From ZC4RG20 sp963702105 (lineage in GTDB: Bacteria > Pseudomonadota > Gammaproteobacteria > Steroidobacterales > Rariloculaceae), in assembly GCA_963702105.1 (NCBI GenBank), contig OY969712.1, forward strand, positions 930,001-994,000: DNA of 64,000 nucleotides. The letters run 5' to 3'. This document shows, piece by piece, positions 8,161 through 15,194 of this stretch (the stretch's first letter is position 1; every line of letters starts with the position of its first letter). A program made the position numbers and the translations under genes. Under the pieces are notes generated by a model, which saw nothing but the letters and a program-made list of their open reading frames with translations, searched no databases and was not told where the DNA came from.

Positions 8161-8630
8161 CGCCGAGGGCCGAAGTTGTTCGCAGGCGCACCGCCACACC
8201 CTTGGTGTCTCGAAAGCGCTGAGTAGCGGACTTAGCTTCGCTCTGTCGACGCCGGATTAACACACGCCAAGGGCAAGTTTCGCCTGCAGGGGAGAAGGCA
8301 CGATTCGACGCCGCTGCGGGTCAAGGGCGGCGCCGGCCGTACCATGTGCAACCATGGCTCCGTAGCAGGCGCTGCCGCCGTGCTGTGGTACTTGCGGAGC
8401 GCGTCGCCGACCGTGCGCGCGGCCCCTTTCAGCTTCGATCGCGCCGAGAGACTGAGATTGCTCATGCGCCAGTGCATGGGCTTCCTCCAATGAGGCGGCT
8501 TGAATGACGCCTCGTTTAAGCCCGGGCCGGACCGGTCTGGAACGGCAACTGCGCGCCCGTTTCGAGCAGCGTCTTGAGGCCGCCGCCAGGTCTGAACGGG
8601 CGTCGGCGTGCGAATGCGCACCCGATATGC

Positions 8631-8787
8631 CATCCGGCTGGATTGGCGGGTCGGGACGGCCTACGACGGCCAATCACATGCAGGACGCGATGGGGGTATT
8701 CCTGGGGGTAGGGCGACGACCCCAGAAAATCTACTTCAATCAGCACAATCTCTTACGAGCGATATTCGGAGCCTACACGGCCCACCA
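8631..8787 (+). repeat. ~160-bp dispersed repeat, copy 1 (att- or element-end-like)
   Basis: First of three direct copies (others 11091-11250 and 13830-13991). Shared landmarks in order: CATCcGgCtGg, GACGGCCTACGACGGCC, two GGGGGTA-type runs 6-12 bp apart, a variable middle, then TCTTAcGagCG, TATTCGGAGCc and ACACGGCCCACCA. Between copies 1 and 2 lies the MntA/HepT module, between 2 and 3 the VapBC module. No integrase sequence follows this copy because IS91 and IS66 debris begins at 8877. Confidence 0.75.
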
Positions 8788-8876
8788 GATCAAAGACTTA
8801 GGAGTTAGCTCCTGCGAATTCACGGGAAATCCGGGCTCTTGTGGGAAAACAGTGTGGCTCATCTAGGTAGCAGTAA

Positions 8877-9038
8877 CGCCCGCCGGCCACATCCGCTACA
8901 TACTAAAGACGCCGTATCGCGACGGCAGGAGTCATGTGGTTAGCCGGCGCGCTGGGGCGAAGACCCCGTGATAGCGGACGAGATGCACGCGCTGCCGCGG
9001 CACGAGGGCGGCGAGCCGGGCGAGGAAATCGAAGAGCT
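8877..9038. mobile_element. IS91-family transposase debris, partly inverted
   Basis: Bases 8877-8940 match 17966-18030 directly (GCCCGCCGGCCACATCCGCT onward). From 8941 the sequence becomes the reverse complement of about 18020-18130. The same transposase segment is thus present in both orientations head to head, which requires an inversion or two independent insertions. Nothing is translatable across the joint. Confidence 0.75.
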
Positions 9039-9205
9039 CGTACAAGCTTCCGCCGCCAGTAGTCAAAGCTACTCGTCGAAACCGATGCCTGCTCGCAAAA
9101 AGCCTCGCGGCTCAGCCCGCTGCCACTAATGCTCGCGCACAACCGCTCCCAATCGGCTGCGCTCCACGCCGAAGCCCCGACGTTGTGTGCCAATTCTTGC
9201 CTTGA
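9036..9205 (-). pseudogene. IS66-family accessory protein TnpA fragment
   Basis: The minus-strand frame encodes WERLCASISGSGLSREAFCE followed by ASVSTSSFDYWRRKL, the conserved IS66 Orf1 (TnpA) N-terminal pattern (SGLS, AFC, and the final YWR-K-L). Downstream the frame passes into inverted IS91 sequence, so it is truncated. The rest of IS66 (TnpB, TnpC) is absent. Confidence 0.75.
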
Positions 9206-9299
9206 ACGCCGGCGATGGTTGCGTCGTGGTTTTCGCATCTGGACTGCTCCTTAATCTGTTAGGCTACACAGCAGTCCGTCCACTTAGCAAGCTGGCCGA

Positions 9300-9671
9300 A
9301 AAAGCGCAGCCACCTCTCACTTCCCACTTCGACCACGAACGCGTATCGGCTCGGGCTCGCGGACCTTCAGCCCCCGCACGAAGCGCTTGACCGAGTTGTA
9401 CCGGTGCTCGAACCCGAACCGATCGACGAGCTCCTGGTAGATCGCCTGGGCATTGCGCCCGAGCTGGACCTGCTCCTCGATCCAGGCCCGGTGCGGCTCG
9501 CAGGCCGAGGCCGCGTGCTTCGGGGGAGCCGGTGGCCATGGGGGAGTTTGACTGGTACCGGCGGATAGTCTTGCGATCGACCCCCGTCCGCCGGTGGATC
9601 TCGTGCTGGCTCGCCCCCTTGGCCAGCAGCGTCTCGATCGTGATCCGCAAATGCGACTTCAAGACGTTCAA
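9300..9671 (-). pseudogene. IS21-family IstA transposase N-terminal fragment, frameshifted
   Basis: On the minus strand the protein begins MNVLKSHLRITIETLLAKGA and continues with a helix-turn-helix (HEIHRRTGVDRKTIRRYQ) typical of IstA. At about 9535 the frame shifts; a second frame continues EPHRAWIEEQVQLGRNAQAI and FGFEHRYNSVKRFVRGL, again IstA-like. After about 9300 the match stops, so the catalytic DDE part and IstB are missing. Non-functional. Confidence 0.8.
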
Positions 9672-9734
9672 CTCCTCGCTCCCCCGGCAAAAGGGAAGCA
9701 GCGTAAACGTCCCGCCGCGAAGCGGTGCCGGCGA

Positions 9735-9800
9735 CGCCGGCGCAGGTCATGGGTGGGGGATTTTCAGGTGGCCACAGATGGGGGAATTTGGGCGGCCGCC
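9735..9800. repeat. IS21-type terminal repeats
   Basis: Upstream of the IstA fragment the motif TGGGGGATTTTCAGGTGGCC and a variant GGGGGAATTTGGGCGGCC occur as tandem direct copies. IS21 elements carry such multiple terminal repeats as transposase-binding sites. A similar GTGGGGGAATTATAATC sits at 15149-15165. Confidence 0.5.
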
Positions 9801-9807
9801 GGGGCGC

Positions 9808-9876
9808 TGCCAACGCTGCGGTGGAGCGCTGAAGGTCATCGCGAGCATCGAGGATCCGGTGCTGATCGAGCTATCT
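9808..9876 (+). mobile_element. IS91-family transposase C-terminal debris
   Basis: CGCTGCCAACGCTGCGG and the following bases match 18267-18335 with few changes; translation gives CQRCGGALKVIASIEDPVLI, the zinc-finger-like C-terminal motif of IS91/ISCR transposases. The match stops at about 9876. Together with 8877-9038 it flanks the IS66 and IS21 debris, as if these had inserted into an IS91 copy. Confidence 0.8.
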
Positions 9877-10026
9877 GGGCCGAAGAGTTTCCTGCGCATA
9901 GTCGAACTGATCGAGAAATTCGGCGCCATGCTTGATTGGGAGTGATTATGGGCGGGCATTGACGGCGGGCAGTGCACTGATCAAAGCTAGGCTACCAGTC
10001 ATTGGATCCGAGCCGGACGCACGAGC

Positions 10027-10416
10027 GTGGAAATCGAAGCAACTCTTCGCAAAGTGGTGGCGTTGCTGCCGCAAGTTCGTCAAGCCATTTTATTCGGCTC
10101 CGTCGCCGCAGGCCGGCAGCGACATGACAGTGATCTCGACTTTGCCGTCGACGCGGGACGGCCGTTGACTGCCGAAGAGAAGGTCGCATTAATCGCGGAA
10201 CTCGCCGCTGCGCTCGGGCGGCCCATCGACCTCATTGATCTACATACCGTCGGCGAGCCCCTGCTGGGCCAGATCCTTCATACCGGGAAGCGTATTCTCG
10301 GCTCGGACGCGGAGTATGCGGCGCTGATTCAACGTCACGTATTTGAGCAGGCCGACTTCGCACCGTACCGCGCCAGAATCCTCGCAGAGAGGAGAGACGC
10401 GTGGATCGGCCGCTAA
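10027..10416 (+). CDS. mntA: MntA-type nucleotidyltransferase antitoxin (type VII TA)
   Basis: This 129-residue minimal nucleotidyltransferase starts with GTG at 10027. Residues 24-38 hold the GSx10DxD signature (G24, S25, D36, D38), embedded in ILFGSVAAGRQRHDSDLDFA, as in MntA/DUF86-partner enzymes. MntA antitoxins polyAMPylate the HepT toxin at the Tyr of its RNase motif and thereby silence it. The stop lies 16 bp inside the hepT reading frame, the usual overlap of these pairs. Downstream residues QADFAPYRARILAERRD match the family's C-terminal helix. The module sits among IS debris between two ~160-bp repeats, so it is probably mobile cargo; it appears intact. Confidence 0.88.
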   Translation: MEIEATLRKVVALLPQVRQAILFGSVAAGRQRHDSDLDFAVDAGRPLTAEEKVALIAELAAALGRPIDLIDLHTVGEPLLGQILHTGKRILGSDAEYAALIQRHVFEQADFAPYRARILAERRDAWIGR

Positions 10417-10817
10417 TCGAGGAAAAACTCGAATCGCTGCGCCGATGCGTCCGACGAGTTTCCGAAAAGTGCCCGGCCGATGTCAGCGTCTTGCAGAGCG
10501 ACGCCGACCTGCAAGACATCGTCTCGGTGAATATCACGCGCGCCGTTCAGCTTTCCGTAGATATCGCCGCGCATGTAATTGCAAGCTTGGACGCCCCGGC
10601 GCCCGACAGCATGGGCGAGACTTTCGACATCCTGGCGCGACAGCATGTGCTTTCCGACGAGTTGGCACAAAGGCTGAAGAAGGCGGTCGGCTTCAGGAAC
10701 GTCGCCGTGCACAGCTACAAGAAAATCGACTGGGAGATCGTGCATCGAATCGCGCGGCAACACCTTGACGATTTCGAGCATTTCGCGCGCGCGATCACAG
10801 CCACGCTGAGTCGGTAA
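10401..10817 (+). CDS. hepT: HepT-type RNase toxin (DUF86, type VII TA)
   Basis: This 138-residue helical HEPN protein carries the R-x4-H-x-Y catalytic motif in FRNVAVHSYKKID (R99, H104, Y106). In known HepT proteins Arg and His form the RNase site and Tyr is the residue AMPylated by MntA. The length and the N-terminal MDRPLIEEKLESLRRCV helix are typical. The start overlaps mntA by 16 bp, so the two are translated together. No inactivating change is visible. Confidence 0.9.
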   Translation: MDRPLIEEKLESLRRCVRRVSEKCPADVSVLQSDADLQDIVSVNITRAVQLSVDIAAHVIASLDAPAPDSMGETFDILARQHVLSDELAQRLKKAVGFRNVAVHSYKKIDWEIVHRIARQHLDDFEHFARAITATLSR

Positions 10818-11090
10818 TGTCTCTACGTGGCCACGGACGGGCACCGAGCCGAGGTGCTCCGCAGATGCCTGCCCATGCCGAGCGCCGGCAGGCCAGGCGA
10901 GCGCGACGGACGCTCACGCAGGTGTCAAGATATGTCTTCTCCGGGGCTTGAGCCGCCCGGAATAGTAGAACTCGATCGGTGCCGTGGATAGGGGAAGGGC
11001 AGCGATCTCGCGGGCATCCTGTCGGGGGGCGCTCCGCTCTGCCAGAAGCCCGAATTGCGGGGGTCCGTCGGCGCCAAACCCTCAATTGGC
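10818..11090. other. Spacer between HepT and repeat copy 2
   Basis: No gene is supported. The minus strand at about 10895-10945 encodes EKTYLDTCVSVRRARLAC, which resembles the first strand of a PIN-domain toxin (YLDTC), but nothing domain-like follows; at most a VapC remnant. Confidence 0.35.
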
Positions 11091-11250
11091 ATCGGCCGGC
11101 TTGGCGACTCGGGACGGCCTACGACGGCCAACCACATGCAGCCCGAAATAGGGGTAGTCTCGGGGGTAGCGCGACGAAGCGCGAGAATTTACTTTTTAAA
11201 GAACAGTCTCTTACGAGCGCTATTCGGAGCTACACGGCCCACCATCGAAA
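11091..11250 (+). repeat. ~160-bp dispersed repeat, copy 2
   Basis: Contains TCGGGACGGCCTACGACGG, GGGGTAGTCTCGGGGGTAG and ATTCGGAGCTACACGGCCCA. About 80 bp beyond its right end the decayed 3' end of a tyrosine integrase (minus strand) begins, the same arrangement as copy 3. Confidence 0.8.
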
Positions 11251-11327
11251 ATAAGATGTTTGCCGACGTTTACTTACGTTTCCGCTCAGCTCTTTGCCTG
11301 AGCTTTGCGTGAATTGTGTGAGTCTCA

Positions 11328-11432
11328 CGACACGTTGAGCCTTCGAAGCACGACGAGCTCCGGCTGATTTCGCTACCGACCTTCGCAGACGCGCTCCGCG
11401 GCCTTGATGAGCTGCGTGAGTTCCGCGGCCTG
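11328..11432 (-). pseudogene. Tyrosine integrase C-terminal remnant
   Basis: The minus strand encodes in two frames the tail also seen in the integrase at 14065: ELTQLIKAAERVCE, then after a frame change PELVVLRRLNVS and a stop. Nucleotide similarity to 14058-14160 is obvious by eye. Everything upstream is replaced by the coding end of the neighbouring gene. Confidence 0.8.
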
Positions 11433-11451
11433 CCCGACTTGCCGCGCGCTC

Positions 11452-12126
11452 TCACTTCGGAGCGGCTTTACCTCCTCGCTGCGGACCCATTCCCTCGCGC
11501 CAGAGGTAGAGCACCGTCTGCGCGTTACCCGCGTCCGTCCGCGCCATGAACCAACCAACCTTGAGGCCCAGCGCGCTCTCCAAGTCGGCGATTCGAGGTC
11601 CGGCGCGCCCCATCAATGCCACGCCGCCGATATTCGTAAGCTTCAACCGGCACATCGTGGACCTGCATTCGGCGCGTAGGCCTGAGAGCGCAAGCCCGGG
11701 GATCTGTGCCACCTTCTCCAGGAGGCTCGCCTCGGCACCGGGCGCCCACGTCTCATCCACCGGCTCTGCCGCGAACGCGCGCTCGATCTCCGCGAAGTCG
11801 GGCGGCGCATGCGGCTTGACTTCTTCCAGGAGCTGAGTCATCACCGTCACGGGTGCTTCGCCGGGCAGCGGCGAACGAGCGGGCGTCGACGCGCTCGCAC
11901 TCGCAGTGGTTTCGGGCTCCGCCGGCGACGGTGCGGGCAACCGCACATCGACCACCGCGGAGGGCCGCGCGCTGTTGGCCGTCTGCTCGCCGGGCGCCCG
12001 CGCCGTGCCTGCGACGTTCTCGGCGTTGTGTTTGGCCGTGGGCTGCGACGCCGGCCAAAAGCACCACGCGGCCGCGATCGCCGCACCGACGATGGCGACC
12101 CCAAGCGCTGGACGTACGATGCGCAT
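11452..12126 (-). CDS. Membrane-anchored or exported protein of unknown function
   Basis: The ATG at 12126 has a strong ribosome-binding site (GAAGGAGA, 7 nt spacing). The 224-residue product opens MRIVRPALGVAIVGAAIAAAWCFWPA, a signal-anchor helix, then an Ala/Pro/Thr/Ser-rich linker of about 70 residues, then a folded domain from about residue 105 with a conserved-looking Cys pair (AECRSTMCRLKLTN) and a WFMARTDAGNAQTVLYLWRE end. Comparable proteins in other proteobacteria share the C-x4-C strand motif but have no assigned function. It ends just before an integrase tail. Confidence 0.65.
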   Translation of the reverse strand: MRIVRPALGVAIVGAAIAAAWCFWPASQPTAKHNAENVAGTARAPGEQTANSARPSAVVDVRLPAPSPAEPETTASASASTPARSPLPGEAPVTVMTQLLEEVKPHAPPDFAEIERAFAAEPVDETWAPGAEASLLEKVAQIPGLALSGLRAECRSTMCRLKLTNIGGVALMGRAGPRIADLESALGLKVGWFMARTDAGNAQTVLYLWREGMGPQRGGKAAPK

Positions 12127-12439
12127 CGGAACTCTCCTTCGGGCGCGAACGGCGCCCGTCGACCTCGGCGTCGGCGTCGGCGGATAGTGCGTATAAGCAG
12201 TCATTATGTCAGCAGCGAAACCGTTGGGGCGAGCTGAAACCGGGCGCAGGGACTGATCGAGGCTGCCATCCTGCCGGAACCGTCCCGATCCGTCGCCATT
12301 CGGGCGCCTGAATCTTCCCCTTTCTGCCGGAAATGCCGGCGCAGCCTCGCTCAAGCCAGAACCCGCCCGCTCCCGCACGTTGGCGCAGGTGGTGACCAGA
12401 ATGGCGAAGAGGTCAGTTCAAGAGATCGCCCTGGGGCGG
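12127..12439. other. Intergenic stretch
   Basis: No gene recognised. The part next to 12126 must hold the promoter of the minus-strand gene; the left boundary of the IS91 remnant is near 12440. Confidence 0.4.
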
Positions 12440-12969
12440 CGCTCGGCGGGGGTGTGCCGGATCGACCGACTCCGTATGGCATCCGAGGTGCTCGAGAATC
12501 CGCTCGATCACTGCGGGTCCTCGATACTGGCGATCACCCCCAGCAGGCGCCCCTCGCCGTCTCGGCGATAGACGCCGTCCAGCACGAGCAGGTGAAAGTG
12601 CACGTTGAGATTGAGGGCACTGTCGAAGCGCTGGATCAGGGTCACGGCGCCGGTCGCCGCACTCGTGCGCTTAAGGCCCGCCTTGCGAATCAGATGGCCC
12701 GAGATTGCCCGATAGACGATACCGAGCAGCGACGTAACGACCTCGGGCCGCGTCGCCAGCAGATAGCGCAGCGCCAACGGCAGCGACAGCACCCACTGGC
12801 GGACCGGCTGGCGCAGCAGAATGTCGTCCACGAGCAAGGCCGCCGTCTCAGCCATCCGCCGGGCGCCGCAGCTCGGACAGAAGCCGCGGCGCTTGCAGCT
12901 GAACGCGACCAAACTCTGAAGTTTGCTCGGTCGTCGAAATTGTCTTTCATGCGCTAGTACTTGCGCCAT
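12440..12969 (-). pseudogene. IS91-family (Y2) transposase with internal deletion
   Basis: The minus-strand frame (start near 12969) encodes the zinc-binding and early domain of IS91/ISCR transposases: RRGFCPSCGARRMAETAALL, LSLPLALRYLLATRPEV and FDSALNLNVHFHLLVLDGVY. Directly after GEGRL it jumps to GVIASIEDP, the extreme C-terminal motif, so about 230 residues including the catalytic tyrosines are deleted. A further 1-nt change right after IEDP moves the true C-terminus (VIERILEHL) into another frame. Non-functional. Confidence 0.85.
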
Positions 12970-12995
12970 AGCAGCGCTGCTGGCAATATGCCAGC

Positions 12996-13232
12996 ATGAG
13001 TGTTCAAATCACCATACGTGATGTCCCGGAGAAGGTTCGTGATGAGCTCGCTTCTCGTGCGGCGCTACAGGGCAAGTCGATGCAAGAATATCTGCGCGCC
13101 GAGCTCCAGCGCCTTGCGTCTCGTCCGTCTGTGGAGACGTGGTTGACGCAGGTTCGTAAGAGAAAGCGGGCGTCGCAGACGCGTGTTTCTGCGGGGCAAA
13201 TTCTAAAAGACCGGGACGCAGATCGGCGTTGA
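12996..13232 (+). CDS. vapB: VapB/FitA-type ribbon-helix-helix antitoxin
   Basis: This 78-residue protein has an N-terminal RHH fold: strand MSVQITIRDVP, helix EKVRDELASRAALQGKSM, helix QEYLRAELQRLA, matching FitA/VapB antitoxins. The C-terminal WLTQVRKRKRAS tail probably occupies the toxin groove. Its TGA overlaps the TTG start of the PIN toxin (13229-13232). RHH antitoxins normally repress their own promoter, which would lie in the 26 bp before 12996 or inside the IS91 remnant. Confidence 0.88.
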   Translation: MSVQITIRDVPEKVRDELASRAALQGKSMQEYLRAELQRLASRPSVETWLTQVRKRKRASQTRVSAGQILKDRDADRR

Positions 13233-13630
13233 ATATCGTCGTCGATTCTTCCGTGCTCGTCGCGGTGCTCATCGATACGGGCGAGGAGGGCACCTGGGCG
13301 GAAAGCCTCCTCTCCAGGGATGGGTCTCTGTACGCTCCGGAGCTTGCACCAGCCGAGGTGACGAATATCCTGCGCCGTCTTGAGAGGGCGAAGAAGATCT
13401 CGACTCCAGAGGCGAACGCTGCCCAGGAAGACCTCATGGAACTCGAGCTCACCCTGTTCCCTTTCGCGCCGTTCGCCGCTCGTATCTGGGAGTTGCGGCA
13501 TACTGTTACGAGCTACGACGCCTGGTACGTAGCAGTGGCGGAGGGATTGAGTGAGCCTCTAGCGACGCTCGATGTGTCGCTTTCGACGGCGAGCGGTCCA
13601 CTCTGCGAGTTTCTGACACCTTTTCGCTGA
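13229..13630 (+). CDS. vapC: VapC-type PIN-domain RNase toxin
   Basis: This 133-residue PIN protein starts with TTG, overlapping the antitoxin stop. The acidic metal site is complete: D6 (IVVDSSVLV), E43 (LAPAEVTNIL), D97 (TSYDAWYVAVAE) and D115 (ATLDVSLS). VapC toxins cleave tRNA or rRNA with Mg2+ and are neutralised by the RHH antitoxin. Located between the IS91 remnant and ~160-bp repeat copy 3; it looks intact. Confidence 0.9.
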   Translation: MNIVVDSSVLVAVLIDTGEEGTWAESLLSRDGSLYAPELAPAEVTNILRRLERAKKISTPEANAAQEDLMELELTLFPFAPFAARIWELRHTVTSYDAWYVAVAEGLSEPLATLDVSLSTASGPLCEFLTPFR

Positions 13631-13829
13631 CAGGCAAGCTTGTCGAGGGTTGCCAGATGAGCCGACATGCGAGCGCGTGTCTTGGTTTGCGTAGCGCATC
13701 TGGGTCTCGACGGCATTGAGGTTCTGCTCGAAAATTTTGCGCAAGTCGTCGGACGGCGTGGGCGCATGTGGTCCGACGACGTGGCCGATGACCGGCAAAG
13801 CCGGGCTCCGGGCGTTCAGGGAAAATCGC

Positions 13830-13991
13830 CATCAGCCGGGTTGGCAAAACTCGGATGGCCTGCGACGGCCCAAAACATCCAGTGCGCGATTGGGGTAGTT
13901 TTAGGGGTAGCGCGACGCATGGCGCGAATTTACTTCTGAAAGAATAATCTCTTATGCGCACTATTCGGAGCCTACACGGCCCACCATCGAA
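13830..13991 (+). repeat. ~160-bp dispersed repeat, copy 3
   Basis: Starts CATCAGCCGGG and ends ACACGGCCCACCATCGAAA; it carries TTGGGGTAGTTTTAGGGGTAG. About 75 bp to the right is the stop codon of the tyrosine integrase on the minus strand. An attachment site or element end lying just beyond an integrase stop is a common layout, so this repeat is a candidate recombination site. Confidence 0.8.
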
Positions 13992-14064
13992 ACAAGAACT
14001 TGGCGAACTTTTCGTACTCATTCGCGCAGCTATTTGGGTGAGTTTTGCGTGAATCGCGTGAGTC

Positions 14065-14930
14065 TCACGACACGTTGAGCCTTCGAAGGACGACGAGCTC
14101 AGGTGGATTCCGTTCCTGACCTTCCCAGAACCGCTCGGCGGCCTTGATGAGCTGCGTGACCTCCGCGGACGAGTAGTGCGTCTTGATGCGTCTGGAACGA
14201 TGGCCAAGCAGATCCTGCCGATCCTCGAAGCTCACGCCGGCGGCGCGCAGGCGACGCCCGAACGTATGCTTTAGATCGTGCACGCGGACTTGCGGCAGGC
14301 CGGCTCGTTTCCGCGCCTGCCGCCACGCGGAGCTCAGCATCCTATCGATCGGTTTGCCTCGGTAGACGAAGACGAACTCAGGATGTTTCCGCCGCTGCCC
14401 GTCGATGACGCTGCGCGCCACCTTGTTCAGCACCACCAGCCGGTCCTCGCCGTTTTTGACGTGCCGGTCCGGGACGATGAACACCGAAGTCTCGAGCACT
14501 GGTATCGGCTCTTCCCAGTCCCAACGCAGCCTACAGATCTCCCCGTCTCGGCAGCCGGTGTTGACGGCAAAAAGCGCCATCGCGGCAAGGTGGCCAGGCA
14601 GCTCCCGAAAGAGCCGCGCCTGCTCGTCCCAAGAGCGCGTAAGGACGACGCTTATCCCTGTCCGGGATCAGCTTGATCTTCGGCGCCGCGTGCAGCCACG
14701 TGAGGCCGTAATTGTCCATCCACTCTGTCGCCGCGAAGTTCAAGATTCGCCGCACCACCTTGAGGCCATGGCTGATCGTGCCGACCGTGACGCCGTCCTT
14801 CCGCCGTTGCTCGACCCAAGGCTCGAGCGTGCCGCGGTGAAGACGGTCCAGCCGAACTCGCCCGATGAACGGCTGAGCTGCGCCAGCCGGCACGCAACGA
14901 TTCCGTCGGCGACGACAACGAGGATCGCGC
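14065..14930 (-). pseudogene. Tyrosine recombinase/phage-type integrase, frameshifted and 5'-truncated
   Basis: The C-terminal catalytic domain is readable at 14065-14580: the first Arg region (NTGCRDGEICRLRW), a HxxR-type box with Lys for the first His-Arg spacing (VRVHDLKHTFGRRLR), LLGHRSRRIKTHYSSAEV with the histidine and the nucleophilic Tyr, and a tail ending RRLNVS. A second frame (14580-14930) supplies the core-binding domain (LHRGTLEPWVEQRRKDGVTV, ISHGLKVVRRILNFAA). The two are joined by a frame change near 14570-14620, and the N-terminus is lost where IS3 sequence begins. As read it cannot make a full enzyme. Confidence 0.82.
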
Positions 14931-14983
14931 CGCCTCGCCGATGGAGACCGGCTCGCGGGAGCACTCCAAGCGAATAAGGCGAG

Positions 14984-15084
14984 GACGAGATGCACGCGCT
15001 TGGCGACACCACTACAACCACGTCCGGCCTAACCAATCACTCGGCAAGAAGCCGCCCGCGGTGTTCGCCAAAGAAGCAGACTGA
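14984..15084 (+). pseudogene. IS3-family transposase (OrfB) C-terminal fragment
   Basis: The frame DARAWRHHYNHVRPNQSLG followed by KKPPAVFAKEAD and a stop is the typical end of IS3-family OrfB (YN-xRPHxSLGxxxPxxF pattern). Only this end is left; it abuts the truncated integrase. Confidence 0.7.
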
Positions 15085-15194
15085 TATGCTCAAGCTGGCA
15101 CATTCAACGTGGCGGCGGCCGCTTAGTCTCTACTTCTCGCTTCCGCCAAAAGTGGGGGAATTATAATCTCTTCGCCAACAGGGAGCGAATATAG

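Larger units (their letters stand above)
7654..8630. other. Decayed region without an intact gene
   Basis: Bases 7900-7940 repeat the leader of the gene at 6793 and 8063-8160 repeat 4894-4990. Between them (7940-8150, + strand) translation gives hydrophobic segments (IAYIVGVSVALLASAALV, LLALAALAGALVGPPALAW) like two or three membrane helices, so a small membrane-protein gene has probably decayed here. On the minus strand at 8512-8640 a short GGLKTLLETGAQLPFQTG segment looks protein-like but is not recognised. Confidence 0.45.

Noticed and set aside
8631..13991. CRISPR array
   Set aside because: The repeats are ~160 bp, imperfect and about 2.5 kb apart with genes between them, unlike 25-40-bp repeats with short spacers. 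No array was seen elsewhere.
8631..13991. Integron attC cassette array carrying TA modules
   Set aside because: TA cassettes between repeats suggest it, but the repeats lack attC-type inverse core sites (RYYYAAC/GTTRRRY) and the associated integrase is phage-type without the IntI extra domain.
13506..14207. 233-codon minus-strand frame across VapC and repeat copy 3
   Set aside because: Runs through the non-coding repeat and antisense to VapC; its only protein-like part is a wrong-frame reading of the integrase tail.
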